A DNA stretch of 5,199 bases from JBLFWJ01 sp047611425. GTDB lineage: Bacteria > Bacteroidota > Bacteroidia > UBA10329. The stretch covers positions 1 to 5,199 of the forward strand of contig JBLFWJ010000210.1 of assembly GCA_047611425.1 (NCBI GenBank), read 5' to 3'. The translations under genes were made by a program, and so were the position numbers. This document shows positions 1 through 5,199 of this stretch, piece by piece (position 1 is the stretch's first letter; each line of letters starts with the position of its first letter). The notes beneath the pieces are model-generated. The model was not told the origin of the DNA, made no database searches, and saw only the letters and a program-made list of their open reading frames with translations.

Positions 1-608
1 TGGTTAACTACGATGAGTTGACCATCGATTTCTCCTTCATCACATCAAGTATGGAGAACAACGAAGACTTTTGGATGCAGATTTCTACCGATGGTGGTTC
101 ATCTTACACAACAGCTCAAAGTTGGGCAGCTGGAACAGACTTCAGTAACAATGTCAGAGGAAGTGGAAATGTGATGATCAGTGGGCCATTCACTGCCGAC
201 ACCAGGCTGCGATTCAGAAACGATGCATCTAACAACAACGATAGAGTTTACATCGATGATGTGATGGTTTACGCTTGTCTGAAGAATGGCGCGCCAAGAT
301 TGGCGCTCATCTCTCAAGAGGTTGATCAGGAAGAAACGGTAGTTGAATCCGGATTGTCTAATCTAAGTCTGTACCCTAACCCTACTGGGGGAATGTTAAA
401 CATCGTCTTCAACTTGGAATTAGATCAAAATGTAAGAATGGTTGTAAGTGACCTTGCAGGAAAGGTTGCAATGGACAGGTCATTCACTCAGCGTTCTGGT
501 CAGAATAAGATGAACATCGATACACAAGAATTGCCGCTTGGTATGTATGTTATGATGATCTCTAATGATAAGGAGGTAATCAGCAAGCGATTCATCGTTC
601 AGAGATAA
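1..608 (+). CDS. C-terminal part of a secreted T9SS-cargo protein (5' end outside window)
   Basis: The reading frame is open to the left edge (first full codon at position 3) and ends with TAA at 606-608, giving 201 residues of a longer protein. The in-frame TTG at 18 is not a credible start because the frame continues upstream through V-N-Y-D-E. Residues 1 to about 92 look like a beta-sandwich (MAM/jelly-roll-like) module: alternating strands, a 'STDGGSSY' turn, 'RLRFRNDAS', and a closing 'VYIDDVMV' strand followed by Cys92. Such modules often sit beside catalytic domains in exported Bacteroidota proteases and glycosidases. After a short acidic linker, residues about 119-201 form a type A T9SS sorting domain: YPNP at 124-127 (bases 372-383), a 'V.DLAGK' strand, 'LPLGMYVM', and a terminal 'SKRFIVQR'. 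By family knowledge this domain directs outer-membrane export by T9SS and is then cleaved. The catalytic part, if any, is not visible, so the function of the whole protein cannot be named. Confidence 0.9.
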   Translation, partial: VNYDELTIDFSFITSSMENNEDFWMQISTDGGSSYTTAQSWAAGTDFSNNVRGSGNVMISGPFTADTRLRFRNDASNNNDRVYIDDVMVYACLKNGAPRLALISQEVDQEETVVESGLSNLSLYPNPTGGMLNIVFNLELDQNVRMVVSDLAGKVAMDRSFTQRSGQNKMNIDTQELPLGMYVMMISNDKEVISKRFIVQR

Positions 609-627
609 ATTGAATTGACTCTATGAG

Positions 628-662
628 AAAGCCCGAGGCCAGATGGTCCCGGGCTTTTTTTT
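628..662 (+). terminator. Rho-independent terminator of the T9SS-cargo gene
   Basis: An 8-bp perfect outer stem pairs AAAGCCCG (628-635) with CGGGCTTT (650-657). Further GG/CC pairing is possible inside across a small bulge, and an eight-T run covers 655-662. It begins 19 nt after the TAA stop at 606-608. The GC-rich stem plus T-run fits an intrinsic terminator for the upstream gene and marks the end of that transcription unit. Confidence 0.9.
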
Positions 663-675
663 AGTCGTTTGAACC

Positions 676-740
676 GGTAAGATTGAATTTCGATTCTGTA
701 AAAGCCTTGGCAACCAGGCAAGCCAAAGCTCAGTCTTACT
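676..740. repeat. Long-range inverted repeat enclosing possible sub-hairpins (candidate structured RNA)
   Basis: GTAAGATTGA (677-686) pairs with TCAGTCTTAC (730-739) over 10 positions, with a single G-U pair if transcribed. A further G-U pair is possible at 676/740. The enclosed stretch holds GAAT-TTCG-ATTC (685-696, overlapping the outer stem by two bases) and TTGGC/GCCAA (707-711 with 722-726). No T-run follows, so it is not an intrinsic terminator. It lies upstream of the promoter-like element, so it may not be in the DUF4476 mRNA; it could be a separate small RNA or a DNA-level operator. I do not recognise a known riboswitch class, and chance is not excluded. Confidence 0.35.
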
Positions 741-795
741 TATATGAGAGACCTACTATTTATCATTTTACTCAAGATTGGTGTCATCGAAAAGT

Positions 796-808
796 GATCA
801 TGTTGATC
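796..808. repeat. Short perfect dyad GATCA-TGT-TGATC
   Basis: Two 5-base arms in perfect inverted symmetry are separated by 3 bases. The centre lies about 60 nt upstream of the proposed -7 element of the DUF4476 gene, a plausible distance for an activator site. Arms this short occur by chance at an appreciable rate, so the functional reading is weak. Confidence 0.2.
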
Positions 809-832
809 CAGTCGTAATGTCGTATTCTAACC

Positions 833-863
833 TTAGGGTTGAGTTGATTTGATTGTAATTTTG
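833..863 (+). promoter_or_regulatory. Probable Bacteroidota-type promoter of the DUF4476 gene
   Basis: TAATTTTG at 856-863 matches the Bacteroidota -7 consensus TAnnTTTG at every fixed position. With the usual spacing of about 19 nt, the -33 position falls on TTAG at 833-836, a weak version of the TTG/TTTG element. Transcription would start near 870, leaving a 5' leader of about 30 nt before the ATG at 901. The -7 match and position are convincing; the -33 part is poor. Confidence 0.55.
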
Positions 864-900
864 GCAAGCTTTCTGATATGGCAGCGACAAAATAATCAAG

Positions 901-1464
901 ATGAAAAAATCACTCTTTACCTTAGGAATGGTTGTTCTTTGCTCATTTGCAATGGCACAGAATACTGATATTAGCATTGACATGAACGTGGACGGAATTC
1001 CGGATATGAACATGAACATGAATGTCAACATGTCGGAAACGCACACGAGCACAACGACTACAACAACTTCGACAACCACCACTTCTGGTGGATTTCATGA
1101 TGAGCATGCTGGACATGGTCACACAGATGTATACGTTATGCCAGGATATAATGGAGCTGTAGGATGCAATTGGCCAATGGACAATGGCCAGTTTCAACAA
1201 GTAAGAAGTTCGATTTCGAGTAAGGATTGGGACGACTCAAGACTGACAGTTGCCAAGCAGGTGATCACATCAAATTGCCTTACAAGTGCCCAAGTAAAGG
1301 AAGTAGTTGGATTTATGGAATGGGAAAAAGCTAAGCTTGATATTGCCAAGTTTGCCTATGGATACACCTTTGATCTAGGAAACTATTACATCGTTAACGA
1401 TGCTTTTGAATGGGAGGCTAGTATAGATGAACTGAATAAGCACATCAACGGTTATCGGTGGTAA
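901..1464 (+). CDS. Exported DUF4476-domain protein with Met/Asn-, Thr- and His-rich linker
   Basis: This is a 187-residue protein of unknown biochemical function. A Sec signal peptide is clear: a Lys-Lys n-region, a hydrophobic core, and the site A-M-A|Q after residue 19. Cys14 is not in a lipobox, so a lipoprotein is unlikely. The mature N-terminus is low-complexity: alternating Met/Asn (residues 36-44), a Thr/Ser run (47-61), and a His cluster HDEHAGHGH (66-74). Residues about 89-183 match DUF4476: Cys89 before W-P-M, 'DDSRLTVAKQ', 'NCLTSAQVKEV' with Cys126, 'KLDIAKFAY', 'NYYIVNDAF', and a closing 'IDELNKHI'. The two cysteines could form a disulfide in the periplasm. The ATG at 901 is favoured because the signal peptide follows immediately; no strong Shine-Dalgarno is present, as is normal for Bacteroidota. 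It has its own probable promoter and a downstream hairpin terminator, so it is probably monocistronic. The domain call is confident; the role is unknown. Confidence 0.9.
   Translation: MKKSLFTLGMVVLCSFAMAQNTDISIDMNVDGIPDMNMNMNVNMSETHTSTTTTTTSTTTTSGGFHDEHAGHGHTDVYVMPGYNGAVGCNWPMDNGQFQQVRSSISSKDWDDSRLTVAKQVITSNCLTSAQVKEVVGFMEWEKAKLDIAKFAYGYTFDLGNYYIVNDAFEWEASIDELNKHINGYRW
1006..1032 (+). repeat. Hexanucleotide-like ATGAAC repeat encoding Met-Asn pairs
   Basis: ATGAAC is repeated at 1006-1011 and 1012-1017, then as ATGAAT at 1018-1023, followed by the diverged GTCAACATG. Another ATGAAC sits at 982-987. Together these encode the M-N-M-N-M-N-V-N-M stretch of the DUF4476 protein. Unit loss or gain would stay in frame, so length variation between strains is possible. 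Confidence 0.6.
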
Positions 1465-1493
1465 TCACTAACTAAAATCAAGCGAATAAATAA

Positions 1494-1522
1494 GGGACGG
1501 TTTACCGTCCCTTTCCTTTTTT
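1494..1522 (+). terminator. Hairpin terminator of the DUF4476 gene, overlapping the convergent helicase stop codon
   Basis: A perfect 7-bp stem pairs GGGACGG (1494-1500) with CCGTCCC (1505-1511) around a TTTA loop (1501-1504). It is followed by TTTCC and a six-T run (1517-1522). It starts 30 nt after the DUF4476 stop. The loop contains the helicase stop codon (TTA on the plus strand at 1502-1504), and one stem arm encodes the last helicase residues. On the minus strand the hairpin is followed by TTATTTATT, a poorer T-tract, so termination in that direction is possible but weaker. Confidence 0.85.
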
Positions 1523-2746
1523 AAATTTTTTCTTAGGGGCAGTTGACTCCATTTTAGCCTCATTCTTGAGTAAAGCCTGCCAGTTATTCTCATTGCTCAA
1601 TTGAACCGTGATATCTCTATCGGCCGAGTCAACTTCAAGCTCGTTGATTTTCTTGCCAACGTATTTCTCAATATCAGCAAGCATCTTTTGTTCTTCTTCA
1701 GCACAGAATGAAACGGCCAAGCCTTTGTTTCTTCCTCTCCCGGTTCGTCCTACTCGGTGCACGTAGTTTTCGGCAATATCAGGCATATCGTAATTGATTA
1801 CCTGATCCACATCCGGAATATCAATTCCTCTGGCCGAAACATCAGTGGCAATTAAAATCTTGCTCTTTCCCGAGCGAAAGCTTGTCATGGCCGCATCCCG
1901 TTCAGTTTGATTCTTGTCGCTGTGAATAGTGATAGAATCAATTTCAACTCGAGCCATTGCTTTCATCACGCGTTCTGCTCGAACCTTCGTTCTTACAAAG
2001 ACGAGAATCTTCGATTCAGGATTCTCGTTAATAATCCGCTCCAAAAAGAAGCGCTTCTCATCCATGCTAACCATTGCTACCGAATGAATCACATTCTTAG
2101 ACACTGGGTCTTTTGGAGAGACATGAATACGAATTGGATTGTTGACCATTGAATAGGCCAGGTCCTTAATCTTATCGTTGATTGTTGCAGAGAAAAATAG
2201 CGTTTGACGCTTTTTTGGCAACCGATTCACCAAATCTTGAATGTCCTTGATGAAACCAAGATCCAACATCAGGTCTGCCTCGTCCAATACAAGAATTTCG
2301 ATTCTATGTAGAACGAGATGCCCTTGACTTCTTAGGTCAAACATCCTTCCGGGTGTTGCTACGAGAATATCAAATCCATCCTCTAAGGCCTGAATTTGTG
2401 GAGCTTGATCAACTCCACCGTGAATACAAACGGTTTTCACTTTCGTGAATTTTTCCAATTCATTGAAAACCCGTGTAATCTGTAATGCCAACTCATGTGT
2501 TGGCGCCATAACCAAACATTTCACACCTTCTGGGCGATGACCAAGCAATCGGTCATTCATTCTATCTACAATTGGAATTGCGAACGCTCCGGTTTTACCC
2601 GTCCCCGTTTGCGCGATGGCTAGAAGATCTTCCCGCTTCAATACAGCTGGAATACAGCGATACTGGATGTCGGTGGGCTTCTTGAATCCAAGCTCAGCAA
2701 TGCTTCGCTTAATTTTTGGATCTATTCGATAATCTTCAAACTTCAT
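1502..2746 (-). CDS. DEAD-box ATP-dependent RNA helicase (RhlE-like)
   Basis: This 414-residue protein has the complete two-RecA-domain core expected of an ATP-dependent RNA-unwinding enzyme. Motifs in order: Q motif (Phe21, Gln28), motif I AQTGTGKT (45-52), Ia PTHELA (82-87), GG (110-111), Ib TPGR (131-134), II DEAD (155-158), III SAT (186-188), IV VFVRT (249-253), V from ATDVSARGIDI (300-310), and VI HRVGRTGRG (330-338). A short basic tail (K-K-K-F-K-K-G-K-G-R) ends the protein and probably aids RNA binding. Length and core fit the RhlE-type bacterial helicases involved in ribosome assembly, RNA decay or cold adaptation, but the exact subfamily cannot be fixed without a tree. Motif Ia has His84 where PTRELA is usual, and the post-IV segment reads I-H-S-D rather than I-H-G-D. 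The ATG at 2744-2746 is chosen because the canonical N-terminal 'F.D' start of such helicases follows directly. The gene converges with the DUF4476 gene and diverges from the transglutaminase-like gene. Confidence 0.96.
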   Translation of the reverse strand: MKFEDYRIDPKIKRSIAELGFKKPTDIQYRCIPAVLKREDLLAIAQTGTGKTGAFAIPIVDRMNDRLLGHRPEGVKCLVMAPTHELALQITRVFNELEKFTKVKTVCIHGGVDQAPQIQALEDGFDILVATPGRMFDLRSQGHLVLHRIEILVLDEADLMLDLGFIKDIQDLVNRLPKKRQTLFFSATINDKIKDLAYSMVNNPIRIHVSPKDPVSKNVIHSVAMVSMDEKRFFLERIINENPESKILVFVRTKVRAERVMKAMARVEIDSITIHSDKNQTERDAAMTSFRSGKSKILIATDVSARGIDIPDVDQVINYDMPDIAENYVHRVGRTGRGRNKGLAVSFCAEEEQKMLADIEKYVGKKINELEVDSADRDITVQLSNENNWQALLKNEAKMESTAPKKKFKKGKGR

Positions 2747-2875
2747 ATGCGGGAATTACCGCGAAGATACGCTGATAAACATCCAGTGTAATGCCTAGTG
2801 TGTTGTGACTGTTAAGTTGAATTTAATATTTGTTTGATTGAGGCGAAAAATATGAGAATATCCGTAGCTCTCTGA

Positions 2876-2897
2876 TGATTTTTCAACGAAAAAATCA
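2876..2897. repeat. AT-rich perfect hairpin in the divergent intergenic region
   Basis: TGATTTTT (2876-2883) and AAAAATCA (2890-2897) form an 8-bp perfect inverted repeat around a 6-nt loop. A competing pairing of CTGAT (2872-2876) with ATCAG (2894-2898) is also possible. The hairpin sits between the divergent helicase and transglutaminase-like genes, about 67 nt before the ATG at 2964. It lacks a T-tract after a GC-rich stem, so it is a poor terminator; an operator or 5'-leader hairpin is the alternative. In the rest of this 217-nt gap (2747-2963) I find no clear TAnnTTTG element for either gene. Confidence 0.4.
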
Positions 2898-2963
2898 GAC
2901 GAATAAGAACGAAACTTGGGCGGTCTAAAACACACTTGACATTATGCTAAGCAATGATCCAAG

Positions 2964-3836
2964 ATGTGCGACCGTTCTTCAAGCATGATCGGCAACCATT
3001 CTGGCAAGAAGTTATTCCTAGTCCTTTTGGCCATGCTGACTCAAGTATTGAACGGGCACGGTCAAGAATTACTCACCAGAAAATTTGAATGGCGGTATGC
3101 AGATCAACCTTTTGAGCTAGAGATGACGATAGATAAAAAGGTCTACAACCATTTTGCTTCTCTTCCTCGAGTGATTGATGATTACAGCTACTATGCAGCT
3201 TCTTGTGACTTCATTCCATTTGTACCAAATCTTGTGAACGGGTTGATTAAACTAGCAACAGAAGCAGATTTGAACCGATGGCAAATGATGGAAATGACAA
3301 TTGCCTTTGTCCAAAGTTTGCCCTACACACATGATAAAGGCTACGATCATCCTAAGTTTCCGGCAGAAACATTGGTTGATGGAACGGGCGATTGTGAGGA
3401 CACTTCCATCCTACTTGCAGCGATTTTGGAGGAATTAGGAATCGAAGCCGTTTTACTTTCCCCACCAAAACATATGGGCATTGGAATCGCTTGTTCTGAT
3501 TGTCATGGACGAGCTTATAAAAGCAAAGGCACAAACTACTTCTATGTTGAGACAACAGCCAAGGGCTGGGAAATCGGAGCTATGCCAGAGGATCTAATGG
3601 ATAAAGAAGTTAAACTCATTCATGTAGATCGAGACTACACAATTGAAAAACGCCTGGCGAAAAACCCTCTATCCATCGATCCAAAACTGACGAGAAAAGG
3701 CGAATCTGGAAACTACCGGGACCATTCTGTGGAAGTGAAAAATGGATCTGCGAAGATTACAGTTCAAGACACGAAGTTTCTTGAGGATGGCGTGATTGAA
3801 GTATACCGAAAACGATATGTGCGATCGGTCGAATAG
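2964..3836 (+). CDS. Exported transglutaminase-like (papain-fold) domain protein
   Basis: This 290-residue protein carries a transglutaminase-like core. The putative catalytic Cys144 lies in DGTGDCEDTSIL, His170 in P-P-K-H-M-G-I-G-I, and an acidic third residue, Glu196, in Y-F-Y-V-E-T-T, followed by G-W-E-I-G. In this superfamily the triad supports thiol chemistry on peptide or amide bonds (protease, amidase or crosslinker); the actual substrate is unknown. The N-terminus has a basic segment ending in Lys-Lys, a hydrophobic core at about 17-29, and a likely cleavage after G-H-G (residue 33), so the mature protein should be periplasmic or cell-surface. Translation could instead begin at Met8 (ATG 2985-2987), which keeps the whole signal peptide and removes an unusual polar leader; neither start has a clear ribosome-binding site. 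Between His170 and Glu196 there is a CSDCH motif (177-181). A TonB-dependent receptor starts 39 nt downstream on the same strand, which suggests co-transcription and an envelope role. Confidence 0.85.
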   Translation: MCDRSSSMIGNHSGKKLFLVLLAMLTQVLNGHGQELLTRKFEWRYADQPFELEMTIDKKVYNHFASLPRVIDDYSYYAASCDFIPFVPNLVNGLIKLATEADLNRWQMMEMTIAFVQSLPYTHDKGYDHPKFPAETLVDGTGDCEDTSILLAAILEELGIEAVLLSPPKHMGIGIACSDCHGRAYKSKGTNYFYVETTAKGWEIGAMPEDLMDKEVKLIHVDRDYTIEKRLAKNPLSIDPKLTRKGESGNYRDHSVEVKNGSAKITVQDTKFLEDGVIEVYRKRYVRSVE

Positions 3837-3875
3837 CCGAACAATTATTCCTATTGATCTGCTTAAGTTCGCCCC

Positions 3876-5199
3876 ATGTTTCGAATTGGAATTTTGTCTT
3901 TTGTTTTAAGTCTTTCTGTTTCCGTTGGATTCGGCCAATCGCAGCCGGACTCGACAAAATTAGATACTCTATTTCATCAATATCAGCCAGTTGTAATCTC
4001 TGCGTTTGAGCAGAATTCGGATCAACTAATGATTGCTGGAGGAATCAGCGTAATTCAGAATAAAGACCTCCATTTTGGCCACGAAGGAAGCGTTGCTCAA
4101 AGCATCAATCGCATTCCTGGGGTGAAGATGGAAGAACGAGGTGTTGGTGGTAGCCGTAGGTTAAATATCCGTGGAAGTGCGCTGCGAGCGCCATTTGGAG
4201 TTAGAAACGTACGAGCGTATTACGGGGGTTTCGCGTTGACAAGTCCTGACGGCAGCACACCTCTCGAAGTCATTGATCCGACAATGATGGAATCGATTGA
4301 AGTAATCAAAGGCCCCGCCTCGTCAATCTATGGCGCTGGAACAGGCGGTGCAATAATCTTCAACCCCAAAAGAATTTCAGAAGGTGTTGGCAAAATCGAA
4401 CTATCCGGAATGATGGGTTCATACGGACTAGGCCGTGCAGACGCGAAAGTCATGCTTGGCTTTAAAAAAGGTGATTTGATTCTTGGTTATTCTAATCAAC
4501 ATTATGGTGGATATCGAGTACAGGAAAGCGTTGATCGCGAGCAATTTCATCTTCTTTCCACATGGGAAACAAACCCAAAAGGAAAGATCAGCATTATGGC
4601 ATTTCATTACCGCGGTTCATGGGGGCTGGCTGGAGCAATCGATTCTGCTTCGGTTGCTGAAGATCCTCGTCAAGCAGCAACATACTCCAATGATCATGAT
4701 GCTCATGTGGGCCGCGAACGAACAAGATTTGGTGTTGGAATTGAGCAGCAATTAGGAAAAGTAGTGAACGTGAAAGTGAACGGGTACGGCAACTTCACTT
4801 CCAAGGAAAATCCATACGGTACATCACCATTTTTTCAGGGTTGGAAACGAGAAACTGCTCAAGGTTTCGGTACTCGCGCATTGCTTGATTGGAATCTTTA
4901 CACCAAAGGGAAAACCAGGTTTTCGTTGTTGACTGGAGCGGAATACCAGAATGAGTCCAATTCATTGAATGAATACAAGAACATACTTGGTAATGAAGGC
5001 GATTTGAAGTTTGATCATGAAACTACTTCGGAACAAACAATGGCTTTTGCAGATCTTCGATATCAACATGAAAAGTGGGTAGTTACGCTGGGTGCGAGCA
5101 TGAACAGGTTGAATTACTACAATGAGAATTTCTTCAATCAGGATTCAGCCGATTTAAGCAAGAATGTCATATTCGACCCAGCATTTTCACCAAGAGTAA
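3876..5199 (+). CDS. TonB-dependent outer-membrane receptor (3' end outside window)
   Basis: An open frame of 441 codons from ATG 3876 runs off the right edge without a stop. Residues 1-20 are a Sec signal peptide ending G-F-G|Q. A TonB-box-like P-V-V-I-S-A follows at about 38-43. The plug domain spans about 55-165: 'SVAQSINRIPGVKMEERGVGG', then 'LNIRGSALR', 'PDGSTPLEVIDP', 'MESIEVIKGPASSIYGAG' and 'TGGAIIFNP'. From about 172 onward, alternating amphipathic strands and polar loops look like the beta-barrel. Such receptors import siderophores, metal chelates, vitamins or glycans using energy from TonB-ExbBD. The plug, and the lack of an N-terminal carboxypeptidase-regulatory-like domain, resemble iron-complex (FecA-like) receptors more than SusC-type glycan importers; the substrate remains a guess. 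At the usual 'DGIPLT' position the sequence reads Y-Y-G-G-F-A-L-T. The gap to the preceding gene is 39 nt with no terminator, so the two probably share a transcript. Confidence 0.93.
   Translation, partial: MFRIGILSFVLSLSVSVGFGQSQPDSTKLDTLFHQYQPVVISAFEQNSDQLMIAGGISVIQNKDLHFGHEGSVAQSINRIPGVKMEERGVGGSRRLNIRGSALRAPFGVRNVRAYYGGFALTSPDGSTPLEVIDPTMMESIEVIKGPASSIYGAGTGGAIIFNPKRISEGVGKIELSGMMGSYGLGRADAKVMLGFKKGDLILGYSNQHYGGYRVQESVDREQFHLLSTWETNPKGKISIMAFHYRGSWGLAGAIDSASVAEDPRQAATYSNDHDAHVGRERTRFGVGIEQQLGKVVNVKVNGYGNFTSKENPYGTSPFFQGWKRETAQGFGTRALLDWNLYTKGKTRFSLLTGAEYQNESNSLNEYKNILGNEGDLKFDHETTSEQTMAFADLRYQHEKWVVTLGASMNRLNYYNENFFNQDSADLSKNVIFDPAFSPRV

Larger units (their letters stand above)
663..900. 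other. Non-coding intergenic region with inverted repeats
   Basis: No convincing gene is seen in this 238-nt stretch between the terminator and the DUF4476 start. Short frames on either strand lack start context and family resemblance. It contains the long-range inverted repeat at 676-740, the short dyad at 796-808 and the promoter-like element near 833-863. It is long for a leader of a small single gene, which leaves room for a regulatory RNA or protein-binding sites. Confidence 0.6.

Noticed and set aside
18..608. TTG at 18 as the start of a 196-residue gene
   Set aside because: The frame is open to the window edge and the upstream codons continue the same beta-strand pattern. The gene is better read as a 5'-truncated larger protein.
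676..740. SAM-I-type riboswitch, suggested by the GGCAACC string near 709-715
   Set aside because: The element is too short, lacks the kink-turn and the other conserved SAM-I blocks, and is not followed by a methionine or sulfur metabolism gene.
943..1200. 85-residue minus-strand frame opposite the DUF4476 gene
   Set aside because: It is the antisense shadow of the low-complexity codons of a well-supported gene and has no family resemblance or start signal. The same applies to the 798-1082 minus frame.
2762..2769. Minus-strand TATCTTCG as the helicase -7 promoter element
   Set aside because: It deviates from TAnnTTTG at one fixed base, lies only about 16 nt before the ATG, and has no -33 element at the expected spacing.
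2935..2960. TTGACA-like string near 2936 as a sigma70-type promoter for the transglutaminase-like gene
   Set aside because: The distance to the ATG at 2964 leaves no room for a -10 element and leader, and Bacteroidota do not generally use this consensus.
3837..3875. CGAAC/GTTCG pairing between the transglutaminase-like and receptor genes as a terminator
   Set aside because: The stem is only 5 bp with a 24-nt loop and no T-run, so it does not argue against co-transcription.
4483..4755. 90-residue plus-strand frame inside the receptor
   Set aside because: It lies out of frame within a continuous receptor reading frame from 3876 to 5199 that carries all expected plug motifs.

Overview
The window looks like a piece of a Bacteroidota chromosome, most likely a flavobacterium-like member. 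This is inferred from gene content and signals, not from any search. The pointers are a C-terminal type IX secretion (T9SS) sorting domain with a YPNP motif, an exported DUF4476 protein, a TonB-dependent receptor, gene starts without clear Shine-Dalgarno sequences, and a TAnnTTTG-type promoter element ahead of the DUF4476 gene. The coding strands are moderately AT-rich, and nothing points to a phage, plasmid, insertion sequence or CRISPR array.

Layout, left to right. (1) The 3' end of a secreted multidomain protein runs in from the left edge and stops at 608. A strong intrinsic terminator follows at 628-662. (2) A 238-nt non-coding stretch (663-900) holds a long-range inverted repeat (676-740), a short dyad (796-808) and a probable promoter (about 833-863). 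(3) A small exported DUF4476 protein lies at 901-1464, with Met/Asn-, Thr- and His-rich low-complexity segments before the domain. (4) A DEAD-box RNA helicase of the RhlE-like type lies on the minus strand at 1502-2746. It converges on the DUF4476 gene, and one perfect 7-bp hairpin (1494-1511) contains the helicase stop codon and is followed by T-runs that would terminate the DUF4476 transcript. (5) A 217-nt divergent intergenic stretch (2747-2963) carries an AT-rich hairpin. (6) An exported transglutaminase-like cysteine-protease-fold protein lies at 2964-3836. (7) After only 39 nt, a TonB-dependent outer-membrane receptor begins at 3876 and is still open at the right edge.

The most probable functional unit is the last pair: a periplasmic transglutaminase-like protein and a TonB-dependent receptor, closely spaced on one strand and probably co-transcribed. 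The helicase is a housekeeping RNA-remodelling gene, and the DUF4476 gene appears to be a single-gene transcription unit. I see no clear evidence of a wholly new system. The points most worth a second look are the Met/His-rich segment of the DUF4476 protein, the CXXCH motif inside the transglutaminase-like domain and its pairing with the receptor, the non-coding inverted repeat at 676-740, and the convergent hairpin overlapping a stop codon.
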